From: Boothiomyces macroporosus | Taxonomy: Eukaryota > Chytridiomycota > Chytridiomycetes > Rhizophydiales > Terramycetaceae | Assembly (NCBI GenBank): GCA_027604185.1 | Contig: JADGKB010000003.1 | Span: 248,001 to 312,000, forward strand | Direction of reading: 5' to 3' | DNA: 64,000 bases | In this document: positions 22,801-33,205 of the stretch, piece by piece | Position numbering within the stretch: the first letter of the stretch is position 1 | Layout: the number at the start of each line of letters is the position of its first letter | Program-made: the position numbers and the translations under genes | The notes under the pieces: generated by a model | Database searches by the model: none | What the model was told of the DNA's origin: nothing | The model's input: only the letters and a program-made list of their open reading frames with translations

Positions 22801-25800
22801 GTTGCGTGAAAAAGATGTAATGCTGAAGGAAACAGACAAAGAGAAAGCATTGCTGAAAGATCTTCATCTTGAATTGGCAAGCTCAAAGGAGATGATGATG
22901 CAGCAAATACTTATCATCAGCACTTGGCAGCAAGCCAGCGTACAAATACTCGGCTCTAAATTAGCTGAATTGCAGTCAGTCGAGACCAGAAATGAACCTG
23001 AATTAAAAAGTAAAAGCTCTTTGCCATCTCCGCAAAATATCGCTGTAAATGATGCAAACGATTCAACAATTGCTATCCCTGTCAGAGAAGTTGTTCATTC
23101 TGATCTTGAAAAAGCGATACCACAAATTGACAACCCAAATGTTTTTATAGAAAGATGCTGGTTCCAAGCTGAAATCGGAATATTACAAAATGAAATAATG
23201 AATATGGCGGATATGCAGATCAGTAGGTTTAATATGCCACTTGACATTTCATCAGTTACAACTTCGGGAAATGTTTTCCATGAAGATAGTTCGGTACATT
23301 CTCGATCACTACTAAACTTTTTGCCTGAAGCAGAGCCTTCCGAATCAAATTTGAATTCTACTGTGAAAAACTCTGGCGATGAAGTAGGATCTGTCGTTTG
23401 GGAAGTTGAATCTGGCTTTTGGAGATCTCACCAATTGCAGTCTGAACACAAAATGGAGTTGCAACTTGTCAATACCGCCACTCTCGAATTGATGCAACAG
23501 GTGGATACAATGAGGGAAAGACATCAATATTACGTAAATAATGAAAAGATCTTAAAGCAGGACATTGAACAACTTCGCATGGAACTCGATCGAATCCAAA
23601 AAGAAAAAGAGTCTGCAACCAATGTTAATCAGCAGTATTCACATGATATTCTTGGAATGCGTATGGAAGTTGACAACATGAGAATGGATTTAGGAAAAGC
23701 TAATACTCAAATACTGAAATCAAAGAAATATATCAGGGAATTAGAAGGCGTATCCAAAAATCTTCGTCAAGAAATGAACGAAAGGGCAATTCAGCAAGAA
23801 CAATCGTACATAAATTGGGCTTGGATTTATGCTGATCTGCAGATTCAGTATTCATCAATCATTGGTGATCTACAACACAGTAATAAGGAGCATGGCATTT
23901 CTGTAAATGGGAAACTTGTCCAGGAAAGAGATATTTCACAAGTTGGATTTAGTGCTGAAACTGTTGCAATGTTAAAATCGATAGATTCATTAGATTTTAA
24001 TATCAATGACATAAAATTCGACGAGTATGCTGAGGCTCTTCCCCAAAGAAGCCTCCCCATCCAAAATAACGATGCATCTGAAAAGCGCACAATGGAAAAA
24101 TTTGCAGAATATTTAAAGCTGCTTCTAGATAGTGTAGTTGTTCCTCCTGAGAAAAAGGTTCTTTTGGAAAAGTTGGCATTCAAAATCCAGGAGATGTTCC
24201 ACAAACAAGCCAAAAGATTGCAAAAAAAGAATGATATCCATAAAAGGGCAATGGCTGAACTCGAAGCGCTTCAAAAACTAAGCAACAATGAACGACTCGA
24301 AAAACTTCTTCGTTTGTATCGATATTATATTGTTCAAGTGGCACTTGATCGAGACCGTGTGTTAAATCGATTAAAGCGTATGAACCTGGTTCAAGTCACT
24401 CAGAAATCCACCAAAAGAACGATTCACAAGTCTACCAGCGTACAGTATATTAGCAGTGCCAGAAAATTAATTTCTCCATCTACCCTAAACCTCAAACGTT
24501 ATTCTAGTCTGAGAATTTCTGGACAAGGAACAATGGACAAAGAACCTTTACGGAATTCTGAATATTCACCATTATCCAGAAGTATGGATATTCCAAAAAT
24601 GACAACCATCCCTGAAGGGAAAGCGGTTGATATTCCACCATATATGACAGAGGTCCAACTTTCCGATAAAACGAAAAAGTTACAGAATCGTGTTATTGCA
24701 CTCCAAGAGCAAGTTAAACGTGATCATTTTATAATTGAGCAGCTCAAGGCGGATCTGGGGTACTATCTTCCACTCGGTAACTACAGCGCAATGTTTGCCA
24801 AAGTTCGACGACAAGTAGACGATCAAAGAGAAGTAATTGCTATGCTGGAAAGTAGAATTTTCGACTTGACTTACAGTAGTCTGGGTAGAAAGCACTCTGT
24901 TGCTTCTCCTAACTCAACCTCGCAGGAGAACACCCATTATAAGCGATCACCACAAGTGGAGCATTTAGATCATGAATACGACTACCATGCAGAACAAATA
25001 GACAATCAAGTCCGTATGGAGCCAAAATCTCCATTTAGCGATTCCACGATTAAAGCGCCAAAGACTCCAACTATTAGAGATCTCAAGACCCCAACCATTC
25101 GCTCAGTTCAAAAGAAATTCAGTGAGGATTACATCCTTCCCGAAATCAAACCAGTCTATGTCAAGAAGAGTGAGAAGGAAGAAGTGGAACGATCAAACAC
25201 GGTTACAAGTTTTGCTTTCACAGAGTCTGACTGGGATGATGTTCTTCCAACATTGGAATACGGCGGAATTATCGAGAACAAGACTTTATACCCTCCAAAG
25301 AAGAAAGGCGTGTTGAAATCCTCTCGTGAGGTTAAAGAAGTACTCCCTCAAGCAGAGCCAAAACCGCTATCGGTGTCAATTCCATCTCCTCCACCACATG
25401 AAGTTGTTCCATCTCCAACGGCTTCTGCAATAACCCCACCTGTGCAGCAAGATGTGCTATCTGCTACATCGACCCCGACAATGTTTTCTGACGCAACAAG
25501 CCTGGTTTCTCTGAAGCAGAATCTAACCAAGCTTGCCCAGAATAATCGCCAATCTTCGGGATCTACCAAAGTAGACGACAAAGCGGGTATAAAGTTTCAG
25601 GAAAGGCCAAATTCACTGAACAGAAATGGCGTTATTATCAATGAAAGTTTACATAGAGTAAATGAAAGCTTGCAAAGAAGACACAATCTGATGAGTCAAA
25701 AGTACCGTTCCTCATTCCCTTCAGACAAGAATATACCTCCACAAACACCTGGAAAATCTCCAACTGATGCAAGGTTATCCAACAATCCACAAAAGTCGAA

Positions 25801-25828
25801 ATTGATAAGAAAGTATAGTTTTGAATAG
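16802..25828 (+). CDS. Giant coiled-coil protein (2,981 aa) with a repeated Trp motif
   Basis: Five exons; introns 17422-17441, 19411-19430, 19797-19816 and 20111-20131 (20-21 nt). The first ~230 residues form a globular region with beta-strand pattern resembling a kinesin motor without a P-loop (VLVKCIL, QVTVNNKFTFLLDGF, and LVVVLRISQEPYRLSETLHLLEIGQRIRL); this is a weak inference. Most of the rest is coiled coil. About a dozen short blocks with consensus hydrophobic-I-x3-W-x-Q-A-x-I-G-I-L interrupt it, e.g. ISNAWHQGNVGIL, ISYCWNQANIGIL and IERCWFQAEIGIL. The C-terminal third is Ser/Pro-rich. A structural role at spindle, centrosome or basal body is plausible but unproven. I know no named homologue. 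An AATAAA lies 11 bp after the stop. Confidence 0.9.
20638..23847 (+). repeat. Array of W-x-Q-A-x-I-G-I-L protein motifs inside the giant coiled-coil gene
   Basis: Twelve related motifs at about 20638, 20992, 21166, 21396, 21878, 22085, 22307, 22523, 22688, 22915, 23144 and 23809, plus one at 18582 in exon 2 (IVNQWLIADAMI). The central seven are 165-229 bp apart, i.e. 55-76 residues of coiled coil between them. Trp is nearly invariant, followed by Q/x, A/G, hydrophobic, G/Q, I, L. DNA identity between copies is low, so the motif is conserved at protein level rather than recently duplicated. Confidence 0.75.
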
Positions 25829-25838
25829 ATTGCATTTC

Positions 25839-25844
25839 AATAAA
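25839..25844 (+). terminator. Poly(A) signal AATAAA of the giant coiled-coil gene
   Basis: AATAAA 11 bp after the stop at 25828. The next gene on the same strand begins at 25956, so cleavage must fall within about 100 bp. Confidence 0.5.
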
Positions 25845-25955
25845 GTCTTTAGTTTTGATATAGTGTTGATTTTTGTTTCATCGCCATTATTGATAGTCAT
25901 GGATTTTATACTCTGTCATCCACAGTGAAACAAGAGTTTATTATTTTGGTTGAAT

Positions 25956-27418
25956 ATGCGACAAGGACGATTACAAGCATCTACTCTGGCCAATATATGG
26001 CGGTCGTTGGATTCCAGCAATGACACGCCCAGCCCTGCTTCAAAGGATAAAGTGCCATTAAATACATTAGACCCATTACAGAAACAGTATATACCACAAA
26101 CTGCCGATTCTCCCCTATTCAGACTAATTTCAGTTTCTACCAGTTCAGAAGAATTAGGTGTTGCAGAGTGCACCCCACAAGCGCGATCCAGTCAATCTAC
26201 AACAATTCATAGAGCTTCTTCAGAAAACTTGACCAGTGGCAGACCTGGGAGTCCAGCTCAGATTAGGGGCTTTAGCGTGCCTAATATTACATCGACTAGT
26301 GTGGATATTCTGAATCCTCGTGTTGTCCAATCAACTTCAAATCTTTATGCAAGCCCAAATTTTATTGAAGCAATTCCAGTTCCAGAGAGGCCAGGCGCTC
26401 CAGAACCTATTGAAAGAGAAAATCCTGATCCAGTGTTTGGAGCAATCTTAAATCAACCTTCTCAAGCATCAATTACCAGAAGTGTATCCTTTACCTCAAA
26501 TGTAGCCAAAAGTAAATCGACGGACTGGAAGGAAGAATATGCACATATTGATATTGATTGGTCGATGCAAGCAATGGATGTACTTTATAATGCGGCATTT
26601 TATGACTATATAAGAGATGAGAGAAACGTAGACCTCTCAGCAATACGGCTAAGCAGAATAATAAAAGACTACAAACCAAGACAGGTTGCCAATGCGTTAT
26701 TATGGATGATACAAGGCTGGTCAGTAGAAACTACAGCAAAACTGCTTCGAATAATTTTTTCAGACTGGCTACCAGATTTAGCTGGGTAATTTGATTATAA
26801 TCTTAGTTGTGTATTTTCTCTAATCAGTCGCAACTGGCCCAAGACTCCACAGTGCAGCTTATGTGTGGCATATCTCTTAATGTCAGAGCCTGCAAACACC
26901 TCAGCTCTATTTTTACGGTCGCTGATGCAAAACTGGTCAAGAAAGGAAAGTATTGACTTGGTGACATACCTGGATGCCATTTTGAAGTGGAATACCGAAT
27001 ATTTGCAAGAAGTTATGGCCGTGTATGCTAACCCTATCTTACCAGCTTTGCCTGAGCTTCCTCAGCCAAACGAAGTGAAAGAGAAGGTTGAAAAGTTCAA
27101 ATCAAGCATTGAAGAGACATCTCATAAACTAGTAAGCGAAATTTCTTATTCAAGCAATAGATGCTCGCAAATGCCCGGCTAGCCGTGGCAGAATATCAAT
27201 TAGCACTATTTACTCATTGGTCCAGCTGCACGAACTGTCAAGCAAAGGAAGAATGCGCAATTTTAAGTAAATTAACAATTCCAAACTTTAACACTTCACA
27301 AACCGACTTGGGGCTCGATCAGCTTTCAAATTATTCAGAAAGTGATTGCGAGTCTGCGTGGACTTCACAGTTGTTGGATACTTCAAACTTGGACAGAGAT
27401 GATTCTGAATCTGAATAA
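25956..27418 (+). CDS. Unrecognised protein with disordered N half and helical C domain
   Basis: A 470-residue protein in three exons; introns 26786-26806 (21 nt) and 27132-27160 (29 nt, one of the longest here). Residues 1-190 are Ser/Thr/Pro-rich and probably disordered. Residues ~190-390 look like a compact all-helical domain (DWSMQAMDVLYNAAFYDYIR, then RLSRIIKDYKPRQVANALLW, LLRIIFSDWLPDLAG, LVTYLDAILKWNTEYLQEV), followed by a CTNCQAKEEC stretch and an acidic tail. I do not recognise the family. It starts 127 bp after the giant coiled-coil gene on the same strand. The ATG is the first in frame. The stop overlaps an AATAAA. Confidence 0.82.
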
Positions 27419-27528
27419 AATATATTTTGCAATTGTCTATTTTCAGAATACAAATACTTTAATCATCGTGGAGATACCTCCGATCATATCAAGGTGCCTT
27501 AATTCTCTCACACTGTAAATGACTGACT

Positions 27529-30500
27529 TTATTCAATTTTCACCAACAAGGTAATCATCTTGAATGGCATATACTCAAGTTCCACGGCATTGTCAGTAAT
27601 TGGGAGCTGGCCGTGTGTTTCTTCAATCACATTAGACAGATAAACCTCAGCGAGTTTAAATGAGCTAGATTATTTAAAACTTACCTAGACAAGGTTGCTA
27701 TACCTCTCCCCCCGTAAGCCTCATACATTCTTACCACAAAGAGTTTACTCTTTTCAAAGTTTTCAGCAGGCTTGATTGTATCAATCACTAAATTCTTGGC
27801 AGTTACATTAAAGAATGCAGCTTCTTGGAATGAGCCAGCGCCTGATAAAATTTCGACTGGTACATTGTACTGATAAGCTTCGCGTACCACATCAGATTCC
27901 AAGAACGACCCTTTGTGCGGTAGCAGCGCGTACTTGAATGTCTGTCTTCCTAAATCTGCTTTATCATCAGGAGATTTCGGTGATCTTAAGATTGACATTG
28001 AAATTGTATTGTTATGAACTGAAAAGCCATATTTACTACGTAAAGATTCACTTACCTGTCATTGAGCAATGCAACTCCATAGCCATACTCAGAATAATCC
28101 ACAAACTTGTGTGCACATACTTCAAATTTAGCCATATCCCAAGAATTGTTAAAGTGTGTTGGACGCTGAATGTACCCAAATTGGGTCTCGAATGTTGCAT
28201 AATCACATTCAACATTGACTGGGAACTCCACTTTGATAATCTTTCTGCTCTCTTGCCAAAAGATTTCATTTTCAAAATTGACGAGTTTGCTTCCTGCAGA
28301 AATAGTAGTTCTTTGTTCCAGCGTACTTGTTTTTGATATTGGATGAATAACTTTTAGGACAACTCGAAGAGGACCAGCTTCCTCCACGGATATTTTACCT
28401 AATCCAGCTTCCCAGGATTTTTCCAAATGATAAATTTCAACATCCCAAGCATCCCAAAATAGAGGAATATCTTCGTAGAATCTGAATACATTTCCAAGAG
28501 AATTGGATAAGACTGTTTCCCTTCCAACTTCTCTGTCAATCAAAGAGAATAGCCTTCCATGTTCATCGAATGAGGCTTGAATCAACCCATTGTCAACAAT
28601 AAATCGGTTTGGCAATGATTCCACTATTGTCAATATATTCAAAAACCTAAAACAAAATCATCAGATAATATTTTTGTAATAGGATTCATGTTCACTACTT
28701 CCACTATTTATAAGATCAGCTCTTATAATTGATGGGTGAACGGTAGAAACTCTTACCTTTTACTTGACTATCAAAAGAAGGGGCAGTTTCTTGAAGCAAT
28801 ACACCAGATAATGGAGCGATTGGTGGAACTTTGATTAACGCTATTTACCATATGCAAGCCCATATTTTTTATCAGAAGAGTACTGTTGATACTGTACATT
28901 GTTTGCAATAGGAATCTGAGCAATATACCCTGGAACTGGCCAAGGAGATAAATTGGTAGCAATGGTTTTGGTTCCTTCACCCATCAATAATTTCAAAGCT
29001 TCCTTTTTCAACTTTGTACCAGACAATGTTACATCTTCGTAAAACTACGTTAGCAGTGAACTACTTTGATTGCATCCACGTATACTAATCCAATACTGGA
29101 CCCTGGTAATACATCATGGAATTGATTCAAGAGAACTAGTTTCCACAAACGATCAATCTCAGCCTTTGGGTATGTCTTGGTTTTCTTTTGAGCAAGACAC
29201 AAAGCCCACAAAATCTCGACTGCCCTGAGCAGGTATTCACAATATCGGTTATACTTTTTCACAAGCCCATGGGTTGTATAAGTTCCACGATGTAATTCAA
29301 AGTAAAGTTCTCCTTTCCAAGTATTCAAACCAGTAGAAGTTGTCTCTAATTCCTCATAAAATTTAGTAGGATCCCCAAATTTGGTTTGGGATGGAAGTCC
29401 TTCAATGTTTCCAAAGCGTTTGATTCTTTCAATCATTGGCAAAAGTGGACCACCACCTCCATCTCCATTTCTAATATTAGAATATCATTACCCGTATAAT
29501 AATAGTGACTTGTTACTATATTGCTTATCCTTGTTGTTTGCTACAGCAAATACTGCATCTTTCACAGAAGCTTGAGCAGTGTACGTATCTGCTGGTGAGA
29601 AATGAGTCAAAACACTGGTGCCATCCAAGCCCTTCCAATAGAATGAAGTATGTGGAAACTTGTTGATATTGTTCCAAGAAAGTTTTTGAGTGAAAAAGTA
29701 CTTTAGCCCTGCACTGGTAAGGATTTGAGGAAGTTGAGATGAATATCCAAAAGTATCAGGAAGCCAAAAGACTGAATGTCTAAATCCAAACTTTTCGTAA
29801 AAGTAGTTTTGGCCATACAAGAACTAGTGTCAGTTGCAATTACTTGGCGACAAAAAGCCTCCCCTGATGGAACGTTACAATCCATTTCCACCCATGTGCC
29901 TCCAATAGGTACAAATCTGCCAGTTTTGACAAGCCCAGTGATTTTTTCAAATAGGCTTGGATATAGCTGTTCTAACCATTCGAACTGCTGGGCTTGCTAT
30001 CATTAGTAGAAAGTACTGAAGCGGCAAAAGTATATTCCGGATTTTGCTCCAACAACCTGCACTGAGTTGCCCAGCTTCTGGCGATTTTTCTTTTTGTTTC
30101 ATCATAAGGCCATAACCAGGCGGTGTCTATTATTAGTATACTCATTACCAATATGACAATTTCCAATAGCAGTAATAGCATGTGAAACATAGCCCAATTC
30201 CTTCTTGCGTACTTTAAAGAACTTGCTACCAATCTCTTTTGCTGCAACTAAAGTAGCAGGCTCATTATTCCTAATCGTGTTTACGATAGAGTTTGCAGTG
30301 AATAACGCATCATTCCCAAGCTGCGACTCGACTGGCATTTCTTTGACGATCCCTAACAGCACTTCCAAGTCCCAGTAAATCGAACGAGCAAGTTCGTTAA
30401 AACAGACTAGCTTTACAGTTTTCAATGCAAAGCTCTTGTTTGGATCTGGAGCATTGATCATTCCATTGAATCCCGCGCCAAACATGCCATTGGCGCCAAC

Positions 30501-30959
30501 TTCAATGTAAATGGTAAATTTCTAGGTTTAAAGTATAGGTACCTGGCCAGCTGGGGCACCATTGGTCAAATCAAAGTCTACATGACGATCCAGCCCAAAA
30601 TCACCAGTTAAGCCCTGCAATGGCTCTCCTTTATCACTCCAAACCAATCCTTCGCAGCTTGGATCAAAGATCAGGTACACCTTTCTTCCTTCCATACTCT
30701 TTGGAATGGTGATTTCCAATTTGAACCAATGAGTAGACCAAGTAGGGGTAATTTGATCCCCTACTTTGGCAGGAACGTAAACCCCCTTCATTGCCTCGCC
30801 AAATGGGATCCTTTGGAGGTTAGGAACAGCGTATTTGGTAATTGCGATTGATTCATCTACGATTTCTTCAAGAAAAGATTGAAGATTGACGTCGTAAAAC
30901 ATGTCAGATTTGAAGTACTTTTCGATTCGCTCAACAGTAATATTCCGGTGTTTGAGCAT
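27529..30959 (-). CDS. AMS1: Class II alpha-mannosidase (AMS1/MAN2C1 type, GH38)
   Basis: A 1,037-residue GH38 enzyme that trims alpha-mannose from free oligosaccharides in cytosol or vacuole; no signal peptide. Eleven exons; introns 30522-30542, 30127-30148, 29997-30016, 29824-29843, 29471-29491, 29045-29064, 28829-28848, 28624-28756, 28036-28055 and 27665-27684. All are 20-22 nt except one of 133 nt. Splicing restores [32 protein letters not shown] (nucleophile Asp), [22 protein letters not shown] and the C-terminal beta domain ending [13 protein letters not shown]. Length and N-terminal galactose-binding-like region match yeast AMS1. It shares a 73-bp divergent promoter with the dehydrogenase. 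Its stop lies in AATAAA. Confidence 0.95.
28624..28756 (-). other. Outlier 133-nt intron in the alpha-mannosidase gene
   Basis: GTAAGAG..TTGACAATAG, about six times longer than other introns here. Removing exactly this segment joins SFDSQVK to [14 protein letters not shown], the junction expected from yeast AMS1. I saw no convincing internal exon or C/D-box snoRNA arrangement. Confidence 0.7.
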
Positions 30960-31032
30960 TTCTGATTAAAAAGTTTAAACCAAGTCGTGACTGCGCCATT
31001 GATATCTTTTCACAAACGAATTCTCAAAACAC

Positions 31033-32505
31033 ATGACTGAACTAAAGCAAGCGGATTTCACAGCTCTCGAATTACAAGCGGATGGAGCGTTTCTTGAAGC
31101 AAACTTCAAATACGTACTAGTGCAAGATGGAGTGAACATTTACAGGAACGGAATATTACACCTTGGATTGAAAGGCGATTATTACATTATGGAAACCATC
31201 GCATGCGGAATATGCTGCACTGATTGTGCAAGGCCGTTCCTTCCATATCCATTGCCCCAAATTATTGGCCATGAAGTGGTGGTATCTGTTCCTCAATCAA
31301 TCAGGAAAAATGGCTCTACGATTGGAGTTGTAGAAATCAACAATTCACATAAATCTCATGGGAGTTCCGTACCATGTCCGTATTGTGAAAGCGGATTATC
31401 AAGCCAATGTCCAGCAAGAATCACTATGGGAATCAATTCTTGGCCAGGGGGTTTGGCAAAGTATATCGTCGTTCCTAAATTCAACCTATATCAAATCCCA
31501 ACGGAGTTGAATCTATCTCCGAATACTGCTACTTTGATTGAACCGTTTGCTGCTGCTTTGCATGGAGTAAACACGGTTTGGAAAGGTGGGAAAGACTATG
31601 CCATTCTCGGAGCAGGAAAATTGGGTTTATTGACTATTGCTGCATTGGCTATCTCTAGAAACCGATTCGATCATGATATTACCATAACTGCCATTCTTCG
31701 TACTGAAAAGAACAAGGAAGAGGCATTGCTATTTGGTGCAAACAAGGTAATTATCACAGATGGTAAACCAATTGAAGAAAGTTTTGATGTTGTATTTGAT
31801 ACTACTGGATCTGCTGATGGGTTAGAATATGCAACGGCTATTGCCAAGAATGAAGTACATTTAAAAAGTACACATGGACAGCCAATGCTTGGCTTTAAAC
31901 ATTTTACTGAACTGGTTGTATCAGAAATTAGTATGATTCCATTTTCTCAAAAGGAATTGGATTTCAACTGTAACGGCTCAGTAAATGCCAATATTTATGT
32001 TGCTGAATCAGTCCCTGAAGAAATTACCAAGTTGATTACAGACACTAACCGAAATATCTATCAAAATTCTACAGCTAATGCTGATAACTGGCTGGAAAAT
32101 GGAGGCGGCTCTGTTTTGATGTCTGAAGGTTCAAAGTTACCAAGGTTCGATTTAGCCGTTTGTACAAGTGCTAAAGAAGTTGATGATATCGTAACTCCCA
32201 ATTCTAGTCATGACAGATCTCTAGTGCGCGTAAGAGGTGCTATTTTAATTGCCAATCCAAAGGAAAACTCTTTACTTGAAGCTATCAACAGCAGGCAAAT
32301 CAAAATCACTACTTCAAGATGCGGCGACTTTAATGATGCAATCAGGGTCTTGTCTCAGCCAACGTCTTCTACGCTGGTGCAAAATTTGGAAAGGCTCATC
32401 ACACATCAATTCAGACTAGAGGAGTTACCGTCTGCTTTGGATATCGTTTCTGGGAAACAGAAAACAGAAAAGAAGCTTTTAAAAGTAGTATTGACTGCAA
32501 AATAA
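31033..32505 (+). CDS. Zinc-type medium-chain dehydrogenase with a large insert
   Basis: A 490-residue intronless protein of the alcohol dehydrogenase / threonine dehydrogenase superfamily. N-terminal half: GICCTDC and GHEVVV (catalytic zinc region), a CPYCESGLSSQC cluster with one of the four usual structural-zinc Cys missing, and LIEPFAAALHG. The Rossmann motif is AILGAGKLGLL, followed by DVVFDTTGSADGLEYA. Then comes an unusual stretch of ~130 residues (about 31870-32250) before a normal C-terminal end (LEELPSALDIVSGKQ), which makes the protein ~140 residues longer than typical members. Substrate unknown. It is one of few single-exon genes in the window; transfer from bacteria is possible but unsupported. 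The stop overlaps AATAAA. Confidence 0.85.
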   Translation: MTELKQADFTALELQADGAFLEANFKYVLVQDGVNIYRNGILHLGLKGDYYIMETIACGICCTDCARPFLPYPLPQIIGHEVVVSVPQSIRKNGSTIGVVEINNSHKSHGSSVPCPYCESGLSSQCPARITMGINSWPGGLAKYIVVPKFNLYQIPTELNLSPNTATLIEPFAAALHGVNTVWKGGKDYAILGAGKLGLLTIAALAISRNRFDHDITITAILRTEKNKEEALLFGANKVIITDGKPIEESFDVVFDTTGSADGLEYATAIAKNEVHLKSTHGQPMLGFKHFTELVVSEISMIPFSQKELDFNCNGSVNANIYVAESVPEEITKLITDTNRNIYQNSTANADNWLENGGGSVLMSEGSKLPRFDLAVCTSAKEVDDIVTPNSSHDRSLVRVRGAILIANPKENSLLEAINSRQIKITTSRCGDFNDAIRVLSQPTSSTLVQNLERLITHQFRLEELPSALDIVSGKQKTEKKLLKVVLTAK

Positions 32506-32547
32506 ACCACATAGCTGTCTTTATATAAGCTTGCAAAAAATAATCTT

Positions 32548-32655
32548 ATGGCACCAAAAAAGAAAATCAAAATTGGGGGAATAAAAGATCCATCATCCAA
32601 GAGAGATTTGTTGGATTTGTTCAAGGATTATAAAGCGAGCTTCCTACGCTTATAG
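32548..32655 (+). CDS. Possible short basic peptide or first exon, doubtful
   Basis: ATG at 32548 opens 35 codons (MAPKKKIKIGGIKDP..) ending at TAG 32653-32655, just after the dehydrogenase. Downstream frames to ~32960 encode hydrophobic stretches (e.g. LIGLLIAFCYAFVKI) that could be further exons of a small membrane protein. I found no intron of the local type that joins them, so this is listed only as a candidate. Confidence 0.2.
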   Translation: MAPKKKIKIGGIKDPSSKRDLLDLFKDYKASFLRL

Positions 32656-33205
32656 ATACAGAACAAAAAGGAAATCTTTACAAGTTTAATCAATTTAAAT
32701 TACCTCATTGGATTATTAATAGCTTTCTGTTATGCATTTGTGAAAATATCAATATCAAAGGATTCACTTCTCTTTCGAAGAATTCTCCTAAATATAACGG
32801 CAAGTGCATGAGGAAAGTATACACTCTCGCAATTGCTCAGGTAGTCGTCAGTATTGTAGTCATCGTGGCTTTCTATGTTAGGGGAAGTTCAGAGATTCTT
32901 GGGTCTGACAAGAACAAACTCTCGTTCGCAGTTGTGTGCTGTTCGATAATACTACTGTAAAACGCGATGTTATTAAATTTCAATCATCTGTTAAAATAGT
33001 CATTCTAAAGGTGGCCTTTGGCCAAATTGGAAATAGAGATATCCACAAACTTTCCAATAGTTCAATACATCAATCGATTCAATTGCACAAAGATAAAGAG
33101 TATGCACGCAACCGTGAGCCAACTAGCAAAATGCAAGACAAAAATGGAAACACATAGGAATGAATGTAATACAAAAGCATTTTTAAAAAATATTGATTTC
33201 TATTC
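32656..33205. other. Region without a supported gene
   Basis: About 550 bp between the dehydrogenase and the 3' end of API5. Short open frames on both strands lack recognisable protein and give no spliced model. It could hold the rest of the doubtful 32548 gene. Confidence 0.4.

Noticed and set aside
28624..28756. C/D-box snoRNA in the 133-nt intron
   Set aside because: A TGATGA and CTGA are present, but in the wrong order on the transcribed strand and without terminal stems.
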